Shown here: piece by piece, positions 26,427 to 35,037 of the stretch
How positions within the stretch are numbered: the first letter of the stretch is position 1
Layout: each line of letters begins with the position of its first letter
Assembly (NCBI RefSeq): GCF_002074055.1
Contig: NZ_CP014619.1
Span: 1,302,001-1,366,000, forward strand
Length of the DNA stretch: 64,000 bases
Direction: 5' to 3'
Source of the DNA: Frondihabitans sp. 762G35
GTDB lineage: Bacteria; Actinomycetota; Actinomycetes; Actinomycetales; Microbacteriaceae
Notes under the pieces: model-generated
The model's database searches: none
Told to the model about the DNA's origin: nothing
The model's input: the letters and a program-made list of their open reading frames with translations, nothing else
Program-made: the position numbers and the translations under genes

Positions 26427-26484
26427 TCAGGAGAACACGGCGCTTCATGCCGCTTCAGCAAGAGCCGCGGCGCGGTTCTCCTGA
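26427..26484. repeat. Dyad element 1
   Basis: TCAGGAGAAC (26427-26436) is the exact reverse complement of GTTCTCCTGA (26475-26484). The 38-bp centre is GC-rich. As RNA it would form a long stem; as DNA it looks like a REP-type or miniature palindromic element. Confidence 0.8.
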
Positions 26485-26610
26485 TTGACGTCGGGCACGG
26501 ACCCCGCCGATGAGCCACCGTCGGTGGGCCTTCTCCTCGCCCGCCCGCCGCTCTCCCTTTCAGGAAGGGACTGCGCTTCCGCAGGAGCACACCCCGCACG
26601 CGGCACCGTC

Positions 26611-26670
26611 TTCAGGAAAACACGGCGCTTCAGACGGCGTCGGCGGGAGCCGCGGCGTGGATCTCCTGAA
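26611..26670. repeat. Dyad element 2
   Basis: TTCAGGAAAAC (26611-26621) is nearly the reverse complement of GATCTCCTGAA (26660-26670), with two mismatches. It is the homologue of the dyad element 184 bp upstream and has the same inner ACACGGCGCTTCA and GAGCCGCGGCG words. Confidence 0.75.
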
Positions 26671-26866
26671 TGAGGTCGCGCATGCAACCTGCCGATGACA
26701 CGCCCCCCGAGATTGTGGCTCACCCGCCCGGCGCTCGCCTTCCGAGGCGAACACGCCGCTCGGCGCGGGAACGGGAGGAACGGCGGGTAACGCGGGCACC
26801 GCAGGATCCGCACCGCAACCGTTCTGATTCACGAACCGCGGAGGCCTCCGGGCCTCGAGCGAACCG

Positions 26867-27685
26867 TCAGCGGACGGCGGGCTCCGCGTAGTCGCCGATC
26901 TTGGCCGTGCGCATGATGCGCTCGAGCAGCTGGTCGAAGTTGCGCGCCATCTCCTGCGCGCTCTCGCCCGGCCAGACGTGGAGGGGCTTCGCCGCTCCCT
27001 GCGCCTGCTGGAGGGAGGTCCGCTCGGGCAGCTGCGGCGAGAGGACGAGCGGCCCGAACATGTCGCGGAGCTCCTTGATGCGGAACTGGTGCTCGAGCGA
27101 CTGCACGCGGGCCCGGTTGACGATGATGCCGAGGGGCTGGAGCCGCGGCGAGAGACCGCGACGGATCTCCTCGATCGCCCGCAGCGCGCGGTCGGCGGCG
27201 GCCACGGAGAAGAGACCGGGCTCGGTGACGACGGTGACCCGGTCGGAGGCCGCCCACGCCGTGCGGGTGAGGGCGTTGAGCGAGGGGGCACAGTCGATCA
27301 GGACGAGGTCGTAGTCGGCCTCGACGTTCGCGAGGGCCTCCTCGAGCTTCCAGATGTCGCGGATCGACGGGTGCGGTCCGTCGAAGTTGATGGCGGAGGG
27401 GCTGCCGATCATGACGTCGATCTTGCCGGTGCGACCCTTCGTCCAGCCGGAGGGGGCGATGGCCGCGCGGACCGTCTTCTCCTTCGGGGAGGCGAGCACG
27501 TCGGCGACGTTGAGGTGGCCGGCCACGGTGATGTCGAGACCCGTCGACACGTCGGACTGGGGGTCGAGGTCGACCACGAGGGTCCGGAGACCCTTGGCGA
27601 AGGCTGCCGACGTGAGTCCGAGCGTCACGGTCGTCTTGCCGACGCCGCCTTTGAGAGAGCTGACGCTGAGTACATGCACGAACAA
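26867..27685 (-). CDS. Orphan ParA/MinD-family ATPase
   Basis: A protein of 272 residues. It has the deviant Walker A motif SSLKGGVGKTTVTLG near the N-terminus, the A' region VVDLDPQSDVSTGL and Walker B VLIDCAPSL, followed by the ParA-type EPGLFSVAAADRALRAIEE. ParA proteins position DNA or protein cargo, normally with a ParB partner, but no parB lies here. The TTG start is chosen because GAAGG sits seven bases upstream; a GTG two codons later is possible. Its 3' end adjoins the duplicated dyad block. Divergent from pyruvate carboxylase. Confidence 0.87.
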   Translation of the reverse strand: MFVHVLSVSSLKGGVGKTTVTLGLTSAAFAKGLRTLVVDLDPQSDVSTGLDITVAGHLNVADVLASPKEKTVRAAIAPSGWTKGRTGKIDVMIGSPSAINFDGPHPSIRDIWKLEEALANVEADYDLVLIDCAPSLNALTRTAWAASDRVTVVTEPGLFSVAAADRALRAIEEIRRGLSPRLQPLGIIVNRARVQSLEHQFRIKELRDMFGPLVLSPQLPERTSLQQAQGAAKPLHVWPGESAQEMARNFDQLLERIMRTAKIGDYAEPAVR

Positions 27686-27790
27686 GACGATACCTTCACT
27701 ACTGTTGAGACACCTAAAAGCTGACCGCCAACCGTGTGCCGCGGTGTGTCACGGCCGGCGACCAGAGGTCGACAGAAAGGCACTCCCGAC

Positions 27791-30700
27791 GTGTTCTCGA
27801 AGATCCTCGTCGCCAACCGCGGTGAAATCGCCATCCGGGCGTTCCGCGCCGCGTACGAGCTGGGGGCCCGCACGGTCGCGGTCTATCCCTGGGAAGACCG
27901 CAACTCCCTGCACCGACTGAAGGCCGACGAGGCGTACCAGATCGGCGAGATCGGGCATCCCGTGCGCGCCTACCTCGACGTGCAGGAGATCGTCCGGGTC
28001 GCCGTCGAGTCCGGGGCCGACGCCATCTACCCGGGCTACGGGTTCCTCTCCGAGAACCCCGAGCTCGCGCACGCGGCGAAGGCCGCGGGCATCACCTTCA
28101 TCGGCCCCGGGCAGCACGTCCTCGAGATGGCCGGCAACAAGGTCACGGCGAAGGAGAAGGCGATCGAGGCGGGCGTCCCCGTGCTCAGGTCGACGCCGGC
28201 CAGCCGCGACATCGAGGAGCTCATCGCGGGCGCCGACGACATCGGCTTCCCCGTCTTCGCCAAGGCGGTCGCGGGAGGCGGCGGTCGGGGCATGCGCCGC
28301 GTCGACACCCCGGCCGACCTCCGTCCGGCCCTCGAGGCCGCGATGCGCGAGGCCGACAGCGCGTTCGGCGACCCCACGATGTTCATCGAGCAGGCGGTCG
28401 TCCGACCGCGGCACATCGAGGTGCAGATCCTCGCGGACGCGACGGGGGAGACGGTCCACCTGTTCGAGCGGGACTGCTCCGTGCAGCGTCGACACCAGAA
28501 GGTGGTCGAGATCGCCCCGGCGCCGAACCTCGACGAGGGCATCCGGCAGGCCATGTATCGCGACGCGATCGCCTTCGCGAAGTCGATCGGCTACGTGAAC
28601 GCCGGCACGGTCGAGTTCCTGCTCGACACGGCGGGCGAGCGGAAGGGCCAGCACGTCTTCATCGAGATGAACCCGCGCATCCAGGTCGAGCACACCGTCA
28701 CCGAGGAGGTGACGGACGTCGACCTCGTCCTGTCGCAGATGCGCATCGCCTCCGGCCAGACCCTCCGCGAGCTGGGTCTTGCGCAGGAGCAGATCCACCT
28801 CCGCGGCGCCGCCCTGCAGTGCCGCATCACCACCGAGGATCCCAACGCCGGATTCCGCCCCGACACCGGCCGCATCACGACGTACCGCTCGCCCGGCGGA
28901 GCGGGGATCCGCCTCGACGGGGGCACGGTCAACCCCGGCACGCAGATCAGCCCGCACTTCGACTCGATGCTCGCCAAGATGACGGCGCGAGGACGCGACT
29001 TCCCGGCAGCCGTCGTCCGGGCCAAGCGAGGCCTGGCCGAGTTCCGGATCCGCGGCGTCTCGACGAACATCCCCTTCCTCCAGGCCGTCCTCGACGACCC
29101 GTCCTTCGCGGCGGGCGACCTCAGCACCTCGTTCATCGAGGAGCGCCCGTCGCTCTTCGAGGGGCACGTGTCGAAAGACCGCGGCACGAAGATCCTGACC
29201 TGGCTCGCCGACGTCACCGTCAACCAGCCGAACGGCCGCGGCGAGGGCGCCATCGACCCGGCGCTCAAGCTTCCTGCGGTCGACCTCGAGAAGGCTCCGC
29301 CCGCAGGATCCCGGCAGCGCCTCCTCGAGCTGGGTCCCGTCCGCTTCGCCCAGGCCCTCCGCGCCCAGACCGCTCTGGCCGTCACCGAGACGACCATGCG
29401 CGACGCGCACCAGTCGCTCCTGGCCACGCGCGTGCGGTCGAAGGACCTCCTCGCCGTCGCGCCCCACGTGGCGCGGCTCACCCCCGAGCTCCTGAGCGTC
29501 GAGGCCTGGGGCGGCGCCACCTACGACGTGGCCCTGCGCTTCCTCGGCGAGGACCCCTGGCAGCGGCTGGCGTCGCTCCGCGAGGCGCTGCCGAACGTGG
29601 CGATCCAGATGCTGCTCCGCGGCCGCAACACCGTCGGCTACACGCCGTACCCGACCGAGGTGACCAGCGCGTTCGTCAAGGAGGCCGCCGACACGGGGGT
29701 CGACATCTTCCGCATCTTCGACGCGCTCAACGACGTGTCGCAGATGCGCCCGGCCATCGACGCGGTCCTCGAGACGGAGACGACGGTGGCCGAGGTGGCC
29801 CTCTGCTACACGGCCGACCTCCTCGACCCCGACGAGACGCTCTACACCCTCGACTACTACCTGAGGCTCGCCGAGCAGATCGTCGAGGCCGGGGCGCACG
29901 TCATCGCGATCAAGGACATGGCGGGGCTCCTGCGCGCCGGAGCCGCCGAGAAGCTCGTCGGCGCCCTGCGGCAGCGGTTCGACCTGCCCGTCCACGTCCA
30001 CACGCACGACACGGCCGGTGGGCAGCTCGCCACGCTCCTCGCGGCCGCCCGCGCCGGCGCCGACGCCGTCGACGTCGCGAGCGCTCCGATGGCGGGGACG
30101 ACCTCGCAGCCGTCCGCCTCGGCCCTCGTGGCGGCGCTCGCGCACACGGAGCGCGACACGGGGCTCTCGCTCCTGGCCGTGTCCGACCTCGAGCCGTACT
30201 GGGAGGCCGTCCGGCGGGTCTACCGACCGTTCGAATCCGGTCTGCCGGGCCCGACGGGTCGCGTCTACAAGCACGAGATCCCCGGCGGGCAGCTCTCGAA
30301 CCTCCGCCAGCAGGCGATCGCACTCGGCCTCGGCGACCAGTTCGAGAAGGTCGAGGACTGGTACGCGGAGGCGAACCGGATCCTCGGTCGGCCGACGAAG
30401 GTCACGCCGTCGTCGAAGGTCGTCGGCGACCTCGCGCTGCAGCTCGCCGCCGCCGGCGCCGACCCCGCGGAGTTCGAGGAGCACCCCGAGCGCTTCGACA
30501 TCCCCGACTCCGTCATCGGGTTCATGGCCGGGGAGCTCGGCGACCTGCCGGGGGGCTGGCCGGAGCCGTTCCGCACGAAGGTGCTCGCGGGTCGCGACGT
30601 CAAGGTGGGCGTCGAGCCCGTGGATCCTGCCGACCTCGAAGCCCTCGCCGTGCCCGGTCGTGCGCGGCAGGAGCTGCTGAACCGGCTTCTCTTCGCCGGG

Positions 30701-31189
30701 CCGACGAAGCAGTACCGCCAGGTCGTCGACACCTACGGCGACCTCTCGGTCGTGTCGACCCCCGACTACCTCTACGGGCTTCAGCAGGGGATCGAGCACA
30801 CGGTCCCCGTGTCGCGGGGCGTCAACCTCTACATCGGTCTCGAGGCGATCGGCGAGGCCGACGAGAAGGGCGTGCGTACCGTCATGACGACGATCAACGG
30901 CCAGCTCCGCCCGGTCTTCATCCGCGACCGCTCGATCGAGGTCCAGGCGAAATCGGCCGATAAGGCCGACCGCACCGTGCCCGGCGAGATCGCCGCCCCG
31001 TTCTCGGGCGTGGTCACGCTGAAGGCGGCCGTCGGCGACCGGATCGAGGCGGGAGCCCCCGTCGCGTCGATCGAGGCCATGAAGATGGAGGCGGCGATCA
31101 CCTCGCCCGTCGCGGGCACCGTGACGAGACTCGCCATCCCGTCCACCCAGCAGGTGGACGCGGGCGACCTCCTCGTCGTCGTCTCGTAG
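27791..31189 (+). CDS. pyc: Pyruvate carboxylase
   Basis: Biotin enzyme of 1132 residues, full length for the single-chain type, making oxaloacetate from pyruvate, bicarbonate and ATP. N-terminal biotin carboxylase with ILVANRGEIAIRAFRA and the ATP-grasp loop KAVAGGGGRGMRRV; central carboxyltransferase with TTMRDAHQSLLATRVR and VHVHTHDTAGGQ; C-terminal biotin carrier with the EAMKMEA lysine at about residue 1098. The GTG at 27791 is chosen because conserved sequence (FSKILVANRG) starts at once and GAAAGG lies upstream. Confidence 0.97.
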   Translation: MFSKILVANRGEIAIRAFRAAYELGARTVAVYPWEDRNSLHRLKADEAYQIGEIGHPVRAYLDVQEIVRVAVESGADAIYPGYGFLSENPELAHAAKAAGITFIGPGQHVLEMAGNKVTAKEKAIEAGVPVLRSTPASRDIEELIAGADDIGFPVFAKAVAGGGGRGMRRVDTPADLRPALEAAMREADSAFGDPTMFIEQAVVRPRHIEVQILADATGETVHLFERDCSVQRRHQKVVEIAPAPNLDEGIRQAMYRDAIAFAKSIGYVNAGTVEFLLDTAGERKGQHVFIEMNPRIQVEHTVTEEVTDVDLVLSQMRIASGQTLRELGLAQEQIHLRGAALQCRITTEDPNAGFRPDTGRITTYRSPGGAGIRLDGGTVNPGTQISPHFDSMLAKMTARGRDFPAAVVRAKRGLAEFRIRGVSTNIPFLQAVLDDPSFAAGDLSTSFIEERPSLFEGHVSKDRGTKILTWLADVTVNQPNGRGEGAIDPALKLPAVDLEKAPPAGSRQRLLELGPVRFAQALRAQTALAVTETTMRDAHQSLLATRVRSKDLLAVAPHVARLTPELLSVEAWGGATYDVALRFLGEDPWQRLASLREALPNVAIQMLLRGRNTVGYTPYPTEVTSAFVKEAADTGVDIFRIFDALNDVSQMRPAIDAVLETETTVAEVALCYTADLLDPDETLYTLDYYLRLAEQIVEAGAHVIAIKDMAGLLRAGAAEKLVGALRQRFDLPVHVHTHDTAGGQLATLLAAARAGADAVDVASAPMAGTTSQPSASALVAALAHTERDTGLSLLAVSDLEPYWEAVRRVYRPFESGLPGPTGRVYKHEIPGGQLSNLRQQAIALGLGDQFEKVEDWYAEANRILGRPTKVTPSSKVVGDLALQLAAAGADPAEFEEHPERFDIPDSVIGFMAGELGDLPGGWPEPFRTKVLAGRDVKVGVEPVDPADLEALAVPGRARQELLNRLLFAGPTKQYRQVVDTYGDLSVVSTPDYLYGLQQGIEHTVPVSRGVNLYIGLEAIGEADEKGVRTVMTTINGQLRPVFIRDRSIEVQAKSADKADRTVPGEIAAPFSGVVTLKAAVGDRIEAGAPVASIEAMKMEAAITSPVAGTVTRLAIPSTQQVDAGDLLVVVS

Positions 31190-31280
31190 GCTGTCCTGTC
31201 GGCGCGGTCGCGCGGCGCACCCGTCGGCGCGATCGCAGACCGCACCTCCCTCACCCGTCACCACCAGGAGAACCACCGCA

Positions 31281-31772
31281 GTGAGCGAAAGACCCATCCG
31301 GCTGTTCGGCGATCCCGTGCTCCGTTCGCCGTCCGACCCGGTGAAGCTCGACGATCCGGGGCTGCCCGGCCTCGTCCACGACCTCATCGACACGGTGACC
31401 GTCCCCGGCCGCGCCGGAGTGGCGGCGTGCCAGATCGGCGTCGGTCTCCGCGCGTTCAGCTACAACGTCGACGGCGAGATCGGCTACCTCCTCAATCCGG
31501 AGATCGTCGAGCTCCGAGGCGAGCCCGAGCTCGTCGACGAGGGCTGCCTGTCGGTGCCGGGATTCTTCTTCCCGCGCCGCCGCTACCCGTTCGCCCGCGC
31601 CGTCGGCGTCGACCTCGACGGGAACCGGGTCGAGCTGGAGGGCGAGGGTCTGATGGCCCAGGCGCTGCAGCACGAGACCGACCACCTCGACGGCACGCTG
31701 TACGTCATGGGCCTGGAGCCCGAGACGAAGCGCGACGCCATGCGGAGGATCCGCGAGAGCGACTGGTTCTAG
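31281..31772 (+). CDS. def: Peptide deformylase
   Basis: Removes formyl from N-terminal Met of new proteins. It has 163 residues with all three metal motifs: GVAACQIGV (motif 1, normally GxGLAAxQ), DEGCLSVPG with the Cys ligand, and QHETDHLDG (HExxH type). AGGAG precedes the GTG. The first motif reads GRAGVAACQIG, slightly unusual but typical of actinobacterial paralogues. It converges on the ligase-like gene with 12 bp between. Confidence 0.92.
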   Translation: MSERPIRLFGDPVLRSPSDPVKLDDPGLPGLVHDLIDTVTVPGRAGVAACQIGVGLRAFSYNVDGEIGYLLNPEIVELRGEPELVDEGCLSVPGFFFPRRRYPFARAVGVDLDGNRVELEGEGLMAQALQHETDHLDGTLYVMGLEPETKRDAMRRIRESDWF

Positions 31773-31784
31773 GGGCGAACGGCC

Positions 31785-33209
31785 CTAGTCGGCCTGGGCC
31801 TCGGAGCCCGACGTCGGGTTCGGAGCCCGGCCCCGGATCCGGACGCGGCCCTCGTCGAGCGACGCGGGGAGACCCGTGTCGACGGAGCCGTCTCCCGCCG
31901 AGGCTCCGGAGACTCGCGAGGCCGCCGAGGACTCGACCGGCACCGCTCGCGCCACACCGAGCCCGGCGAGGACGAGGGTGCCGGCCGGCGAGATCGACGC
32001 CTCGACCCCGTCGAGGGGACGGCCGATCGTGCCCTCGGGGCGCCCGAAGGGATCGCCCGGGCGCTCGACGATCGCGATGCCGGCCGTCTCGGCCGACCCG
32101 TAGGCCTCGAGCGGGCGGGCCTCGAGAGCGCGCATGAGCAGGCGGAGCCGCGGTGCGAGCGAGGTCTCGTCGGCGATGGACACGATGTCGACGAGGCGGC
32201 CCCCGGCCGTCCGGCGGAGTCCCCGCAGCACGAGGGCGTCCGCCACGGCGAATCGCGTGCGGAGGCCCCTCGACACCGGGCCGTCGAGAGCGCCCGCGTA
32301 CTCGTCGGCCACCTCGAGGGCCTGTCGGACCGCCGGTGCGCGCCCGGCCGACTGCGCACGCTCCTGGGCGGCGTGGTCGAGCGCTTCGAGGAGCGGCGGT
32401 CGCGCCACGAGCAGCGTGGGGCGGAAGCTCGCGAGGGTCGCGACGAGTCGCGCAGGATCCGCGAGGTGACCCATCCGCGCCCCGAGCGTCACGGCCACGA
32501 GCGCCGTGATCCGCGAGGCGACGTCGGTCGCGGGCAGGACGAGGAGCGCGGCCGGCTCTGCGATCTCGGGGCGGTCGCGGTCGCCGGCGGGGCGGGCGAG
32601 CACCCCCGCCAGGGCCACGGCGCGCGAGGCCGCGACGCCGTGCGTGAGGGTCGTGCGTCGCAGGACGCCGCCGTCCTGGCCGAGGTAGTGGTCCGCGAGG
32701 GGCGTCTCGGCGCCGATCTCGACGATCCGGGCGCCGAGCTCCGCGTCGGAGACGCCGCCGCGGCCTCGGAGGGCGAGCTTGTCGAGGTCGGCCAGGGCGA
32801 TCTGCCACACCTGCTGCACCGAGGGGAGGTCGCTGTGCAGCTCGTCGAAGCGGGCGAAGTCGCGGGCGGTCTCGACGACCACGCCGACCGCTCGCGCGTC
32901 GTCGAGGACCGCGAGCAGCGACTCCTGCGCGATGTCGGCGTCGAGCGGCACGGTCGCGATGCCGACCATCGCGGCGGCGAAGTCGACGAGGGTCGCCTCG
33001 AACCGATTGGAGCACAGCACGCCCACGCGATCGCCGACCCGGAGACCCTCCGTGAGGAAGCCCTTGGCCAGCGCGCGGACGCGATCGAGGAACTCCGCGG
33101 CGGTGAGGTCGAACCAGCCGCCGAACGTGTCGGGGAGGGAGATCAGACGCGACGCGGGATCGAGCGCCACCCGCTCGAGGAGCAGCGCTGTGGTCGTCGA
33201 GGCGGACAT
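31785..33209 (-). CDS. Degenerate AMP-dependent synthetase/ligase-like protein
   Basis: A protein of 474 residues with the N-terminal fold of acyl-CoA/AMP-forming ligases: LTAAEFLDRVRALAKGFL, LRVGDRVGVLCSNRFEAT and YGSAETAGI. Yet the phosphate loop (normally TSGTTGxPKG) reads LGQDGGVLRRTTLTHG, the A7 Tyr-x-TGD aspartate region reads VDTGLPASLDEG, and the C-terminal lid domain of about 100 residues with the catalytic Lys is missing. It is therefore probably inactive as a ligase. No frameshift is evident: the frame is clean and codon use matches neighbours. Confidence 0.75.
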   Translation of the reverse strand: MSASTTTALLLERVALDPASRLISLPDTFGGWFDLTAAEFLDRVRALAKGFLTEGLRVGDRVGVLCSNRFEATLVDFAAAMVGIATVPLDADIAQESLLAVLDDARAVGVVVETARDFARFDELHSDLPSVQQVWQIALADLDKLALRGRGGVSDAELGARIVEIGAETPLADHYLGQDGGVLRRTTLTHGVAASRAVALAGVLARPAGDRDRPEIAEPAALLVLPATDVASRITALVAVTLGARMGHLADPARLVATLASFRPTLLVARPPLLEALDHAAQERAQSAGRAPAVRQALEVADEYAGALDGPVSRGLRTRFAVADALVLRGLRRTAGGRLVDIVSIADETSLAPRLRLLMRALEARPLEAYGSAETAGIAIVERPGDPFGRPEGTIGRPLDGVEASISPAGTLVLAGLGVARAVPVESSAASRVSGASAGDGSVDTGLPASLDEGRVRIRGRAPNPTSGSEAQAD

Positions 33210-33272
33210 GCCCTCACCCTATCGAAGGGGCCGTGGCGGGTCGCCCGGAGCACGGCAGTACACTGAATCCTC

Positions 33273-34223
33273 GTGCAGGCCATCGGAATCGACATCGGCG
33301 GAACCAAGATCGCGGGGGGCGTGGTCACCGAACTCGGCGAGATCGTCGCGGAGCGTCGGGTCCCGACCCCGGGCGACGACTCGGAGGCCATCGTCGCCGC
33401 CGTCGTCCGGATGATCCGCGAGCTCCAGAGCGAGCACGACGTCGTCGCCGCCGGAGTCGCGGCGCCGGGATTCATCGACGCCGCGCAGTCGACGGTCTAC
33501 TACACGCCCAACATCCCCTGGCGGAACGAGCCGCTCCGGGCCCGGCTCAACGACGAGCTCGACCTCCACATCACCATCGACAACGACGCCAACGCCGCCG
33601 GGTGGGCCGAGTTCCGTTTCGGGGCCGCGCGCCTCGTGAGCGACATGGCGATGCTGACCATCGGCACCGGCGTCGGCGGCGCCATCGTCGCCCAGGATCG
33701 CCTTCTCCGCGGCGGCTTCGGCACGGGCGGCGAGCTCGGGCACCTCCGGGTCGTGCCGAACGGCCTGCCCTGCGGCTGCGGCGCCTTCGGCTGCATCGAG
33801 CAGTACGGCTCCGGCCGGGCCCTCCTCCGCATGGCCGGCGAGGTCGCCGACCGCGGGGGCGCCACGGGCAAGGCCCTCGCCGACCTCCGGTCGGCCCACG
33901 GCGCGCTCTCCGGGCACGACGTGGCGGGGCTCCTCAGCGCCGGCGACCCGGGCGCCCTCGAGGCGCTCCGCGAGCTCGGCTCCTGGATCGGCCAGGCCTG
34001 CGCGTCGCTCAGCGTCGTGCTCGACCCCCAGCTCTTCGTCATCGGCGGCGGGGTCGCGCAGTCGGGGGAGCTGCTGCTCGCCCCGATCCGCGAGGCCTAC
34101 CTCACGCACCTGCCGGCGCGCGGCTTCCACCCGGAGCCCGACTTCGTCATCGCCGAGCTCGTGAACGACGCGGGCGTCGTCGGGGCGGCCGACCTGGCGC
34201 GGCTCCACGTCGCCGCGCTCTGA
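33273..34223 (+). CDS. glk: ROK-family glucokinase
   Basis: Phosphorylates glucose in the cytosol. It has 316 residues with GIDIGGTKIAGGVV (phosphate 1), the sugar-binding and catalytic region ITIDNDANAAGWAE, TIGTGVGGAI, GELGHLRV with the zinc His, and an intact zinc motif LPCGCGAFGCIEQYGSG. The GTG start gives the expected MQAIGIDIGGTK-type beginning. A TACACT box lies eight bases ahead, so the leader is very short. Followed by an acyltransferase gene. Confidence 0.92.
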   Translation: MQAIGIDIGGTKIAGGVVTELGEIVAERRVPTPGDDSEAIVAAVVRMIRELQSEHDVVAAGVAAPGFIDAAQSTVYYTPNIPWRNEPLRARLNDELDLHITIDNDANAAGWAEFRFGAARLVSDMAMLTIGTGVGGAIVAQDRLLRGGFGTGGELGHLRVVPNGLPCGCGAFGCIEQYGSGRALLRMAGEVADRGGATGKALADLRSAHGALSGHDVAGLLSAGDPGALEALRELGSWIGQACASLSVVLDPQLFVIGGGVAQSGELLLAPIREAYLTHLPARGFHPEPDFVIAELVNDAGVVGAADLARLHVAAL

Positions 34224-34255
34224 CCGCCCTCTGCCGCGCCCTTCCGGGCCGCCAC

Positions 34256-34261
34256 TAGAAT
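34256..34261 (+). promoter_or_regulatory. Candidate -10 box of the plsC-type gene
   Basis: TAGAAT lies in the 64-bp gap after glucokinase and 26 bp before the TTG start, with the ribosome site GGAGGG between. No clear -35 box is seen 16-18 bp upstream, so activity would depend on an activator or a weak -35. Confidence 0.4.
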
Positions 34262-34287
34262 CGACGAGCCGAGCGGAGGGAACAGCC

Positions 34288-34977
34288 TTGTTCTACTGGA
34301 TCATGAAGACGTTCCTGTTCCGCCCGATCCTGCTGTCGATCTTCCGACCGTGGGTCGTCGGCAAGCAGAACGTGCCCGAGTCCGGTCCCGTCATCTTCGC
34401 GAGCAACCACCTCTCGTTCGTCGACTCGATCTTCCTTCCGCTCGTCCTGGAGCGTCGGATCTCGTTCCTGGCGAAGAGCGACTACTTCACGGGCCGGGGA
34501 GTCCGCGGGCTCGCCACGCGCCTGTTCTTCAACGCCACCGGGCAGCTCTCCATCGACCGCTCCGGCGGCAAGGCGTCGGAGGCCTCCCTCGCGACGGGCC
34601 TCGGCGTCCTCGCCCGCGGGGAGCAGCTCGGCATCTACCCCGAGGGCACCAGGAGCCCCGACGGGCGCCTCTACCGGGGGCGGACCGGCGTCGCACGGAT
34701 GATCCTGGAGGGGCGGGTGAAGGTGATCCCGGTCGCGATGATCGACACGCAGAAGGTCATGATCACCGGTTCGAAGAGGCCGCACCTCCACCGCATCGGG
34801 GTCGTGTTCGGGGAGCCGCTCGACTTCAGCCGGTTCGAGGGGCTGGAGGGCGACCGCTTCATCCTGCGGTCCATCACCGACGAGATCATGCACTCGCTGA
34901 ACACTCTCGGGGGCCAGGAATACGTCGACGTCTACGCGTCCTCGGTCAAGGAGAGGCGCGCCGTCCTTTCGCGATAG
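34288..34977 (+). CDS. 1-acyl-sn-glycerol-3-phosphate acyltransferase (PlsC family)
   Basis: A protein of 229 residues acylating lysophosphatidate at the membrane. The HX4D motif NHLSFVDS, the lysophosphatidate-binding region FFNATGQLSIDRSGG and YPEGTRSPDGRLYRG are all present. A short amphipathic N-terminus replaces a full signal. TTG start, decided by GGAGGG eight bases before. It sits just upstream of the DAHP synthase gene, as in mycobacteria (Rv2182c near aroG). Confidence 0.92.
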   Translation: MFYWIMKTFLFRPILLSIFRPWVVGKQNVPESGPVIFASNHLSFVDSIFLPLVLERRISFLAKSDYFTGRGVRGLATRLFFNATGQLSIDRSGGKASEASLATGLGVLARGEQLGIYPEGTRSPDGRLYRGRTGVARMILEGRVKVIPVAMIDTQKVMITGSKRPHLHRIGVVFGEPLDFSRFEGLEGDRFILRSITDEIMHSLNTLGGQEYVDVYASSVKERRAVLSR

Positions 34978-35037
34978 GCTCGATTCTCGTGGCCGCAAGG
35001 CCGTCGAACAGCCCCACGATCTGAACGAGGACACCAG

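Larger units (their letters stand above)
26376..26698. repeat. Diverged tandem duplication, period about 184 bp
   Basis: Copy one (26376-26513) and copy two (26560-26698) align along their whole length with few gaps: both start TCAGGA, share ACACGGCGCTTCA, then GAGCCGCGGCG and TCTCCTGA, and end GCCGATGA. Identity is far above chance but not recent. The interval after each copy also aligns (CGCCCGCCCG and CACCCGCCCG), so the true unit is about 184 bp. Confidence 0.8.
26258..26866. other. Noncoding 609-bp interval with duplicated dyad elements
   Basis: This gap lies between the 3' ends of the Rv1830-type regulator and the ParA gene. Short open frames occur in all phases but none has a ribosome site together with plausible composition. 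What it does contain is a block of about 138 bp present twice with roughly 184-bp spacing, each with an internal long inverted repeat, and a faint third beginning near 26741. TCAGGA is the recurring word. Confidence 0.7.

Noticed and set aside
26281-26813. Several 60-120 codon open frames in the repeat-rich gap
   Set aside because: Each overlaps the dyad repeats, lacks a credible ribosome site and differs between the two repeat copies.
31199-31246. Imperfect 25-bp repeat (TCGGCGCGGTCG / TCGGCGCGATCG) between pyc and def
   Set aside because: Only two diverged copies with low complexity; not distinguishable from background GC-rich sequence.
27749-31393. A minus-strand open frame of about 1200 codons opposite pyruvate carboxylase
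   Set aside because: It is a mirror effect of the GC-rich third positions of pyc; composition is Arg/Asp/Val repeats with no domain, while pyc on the plus strand has every expected motif.
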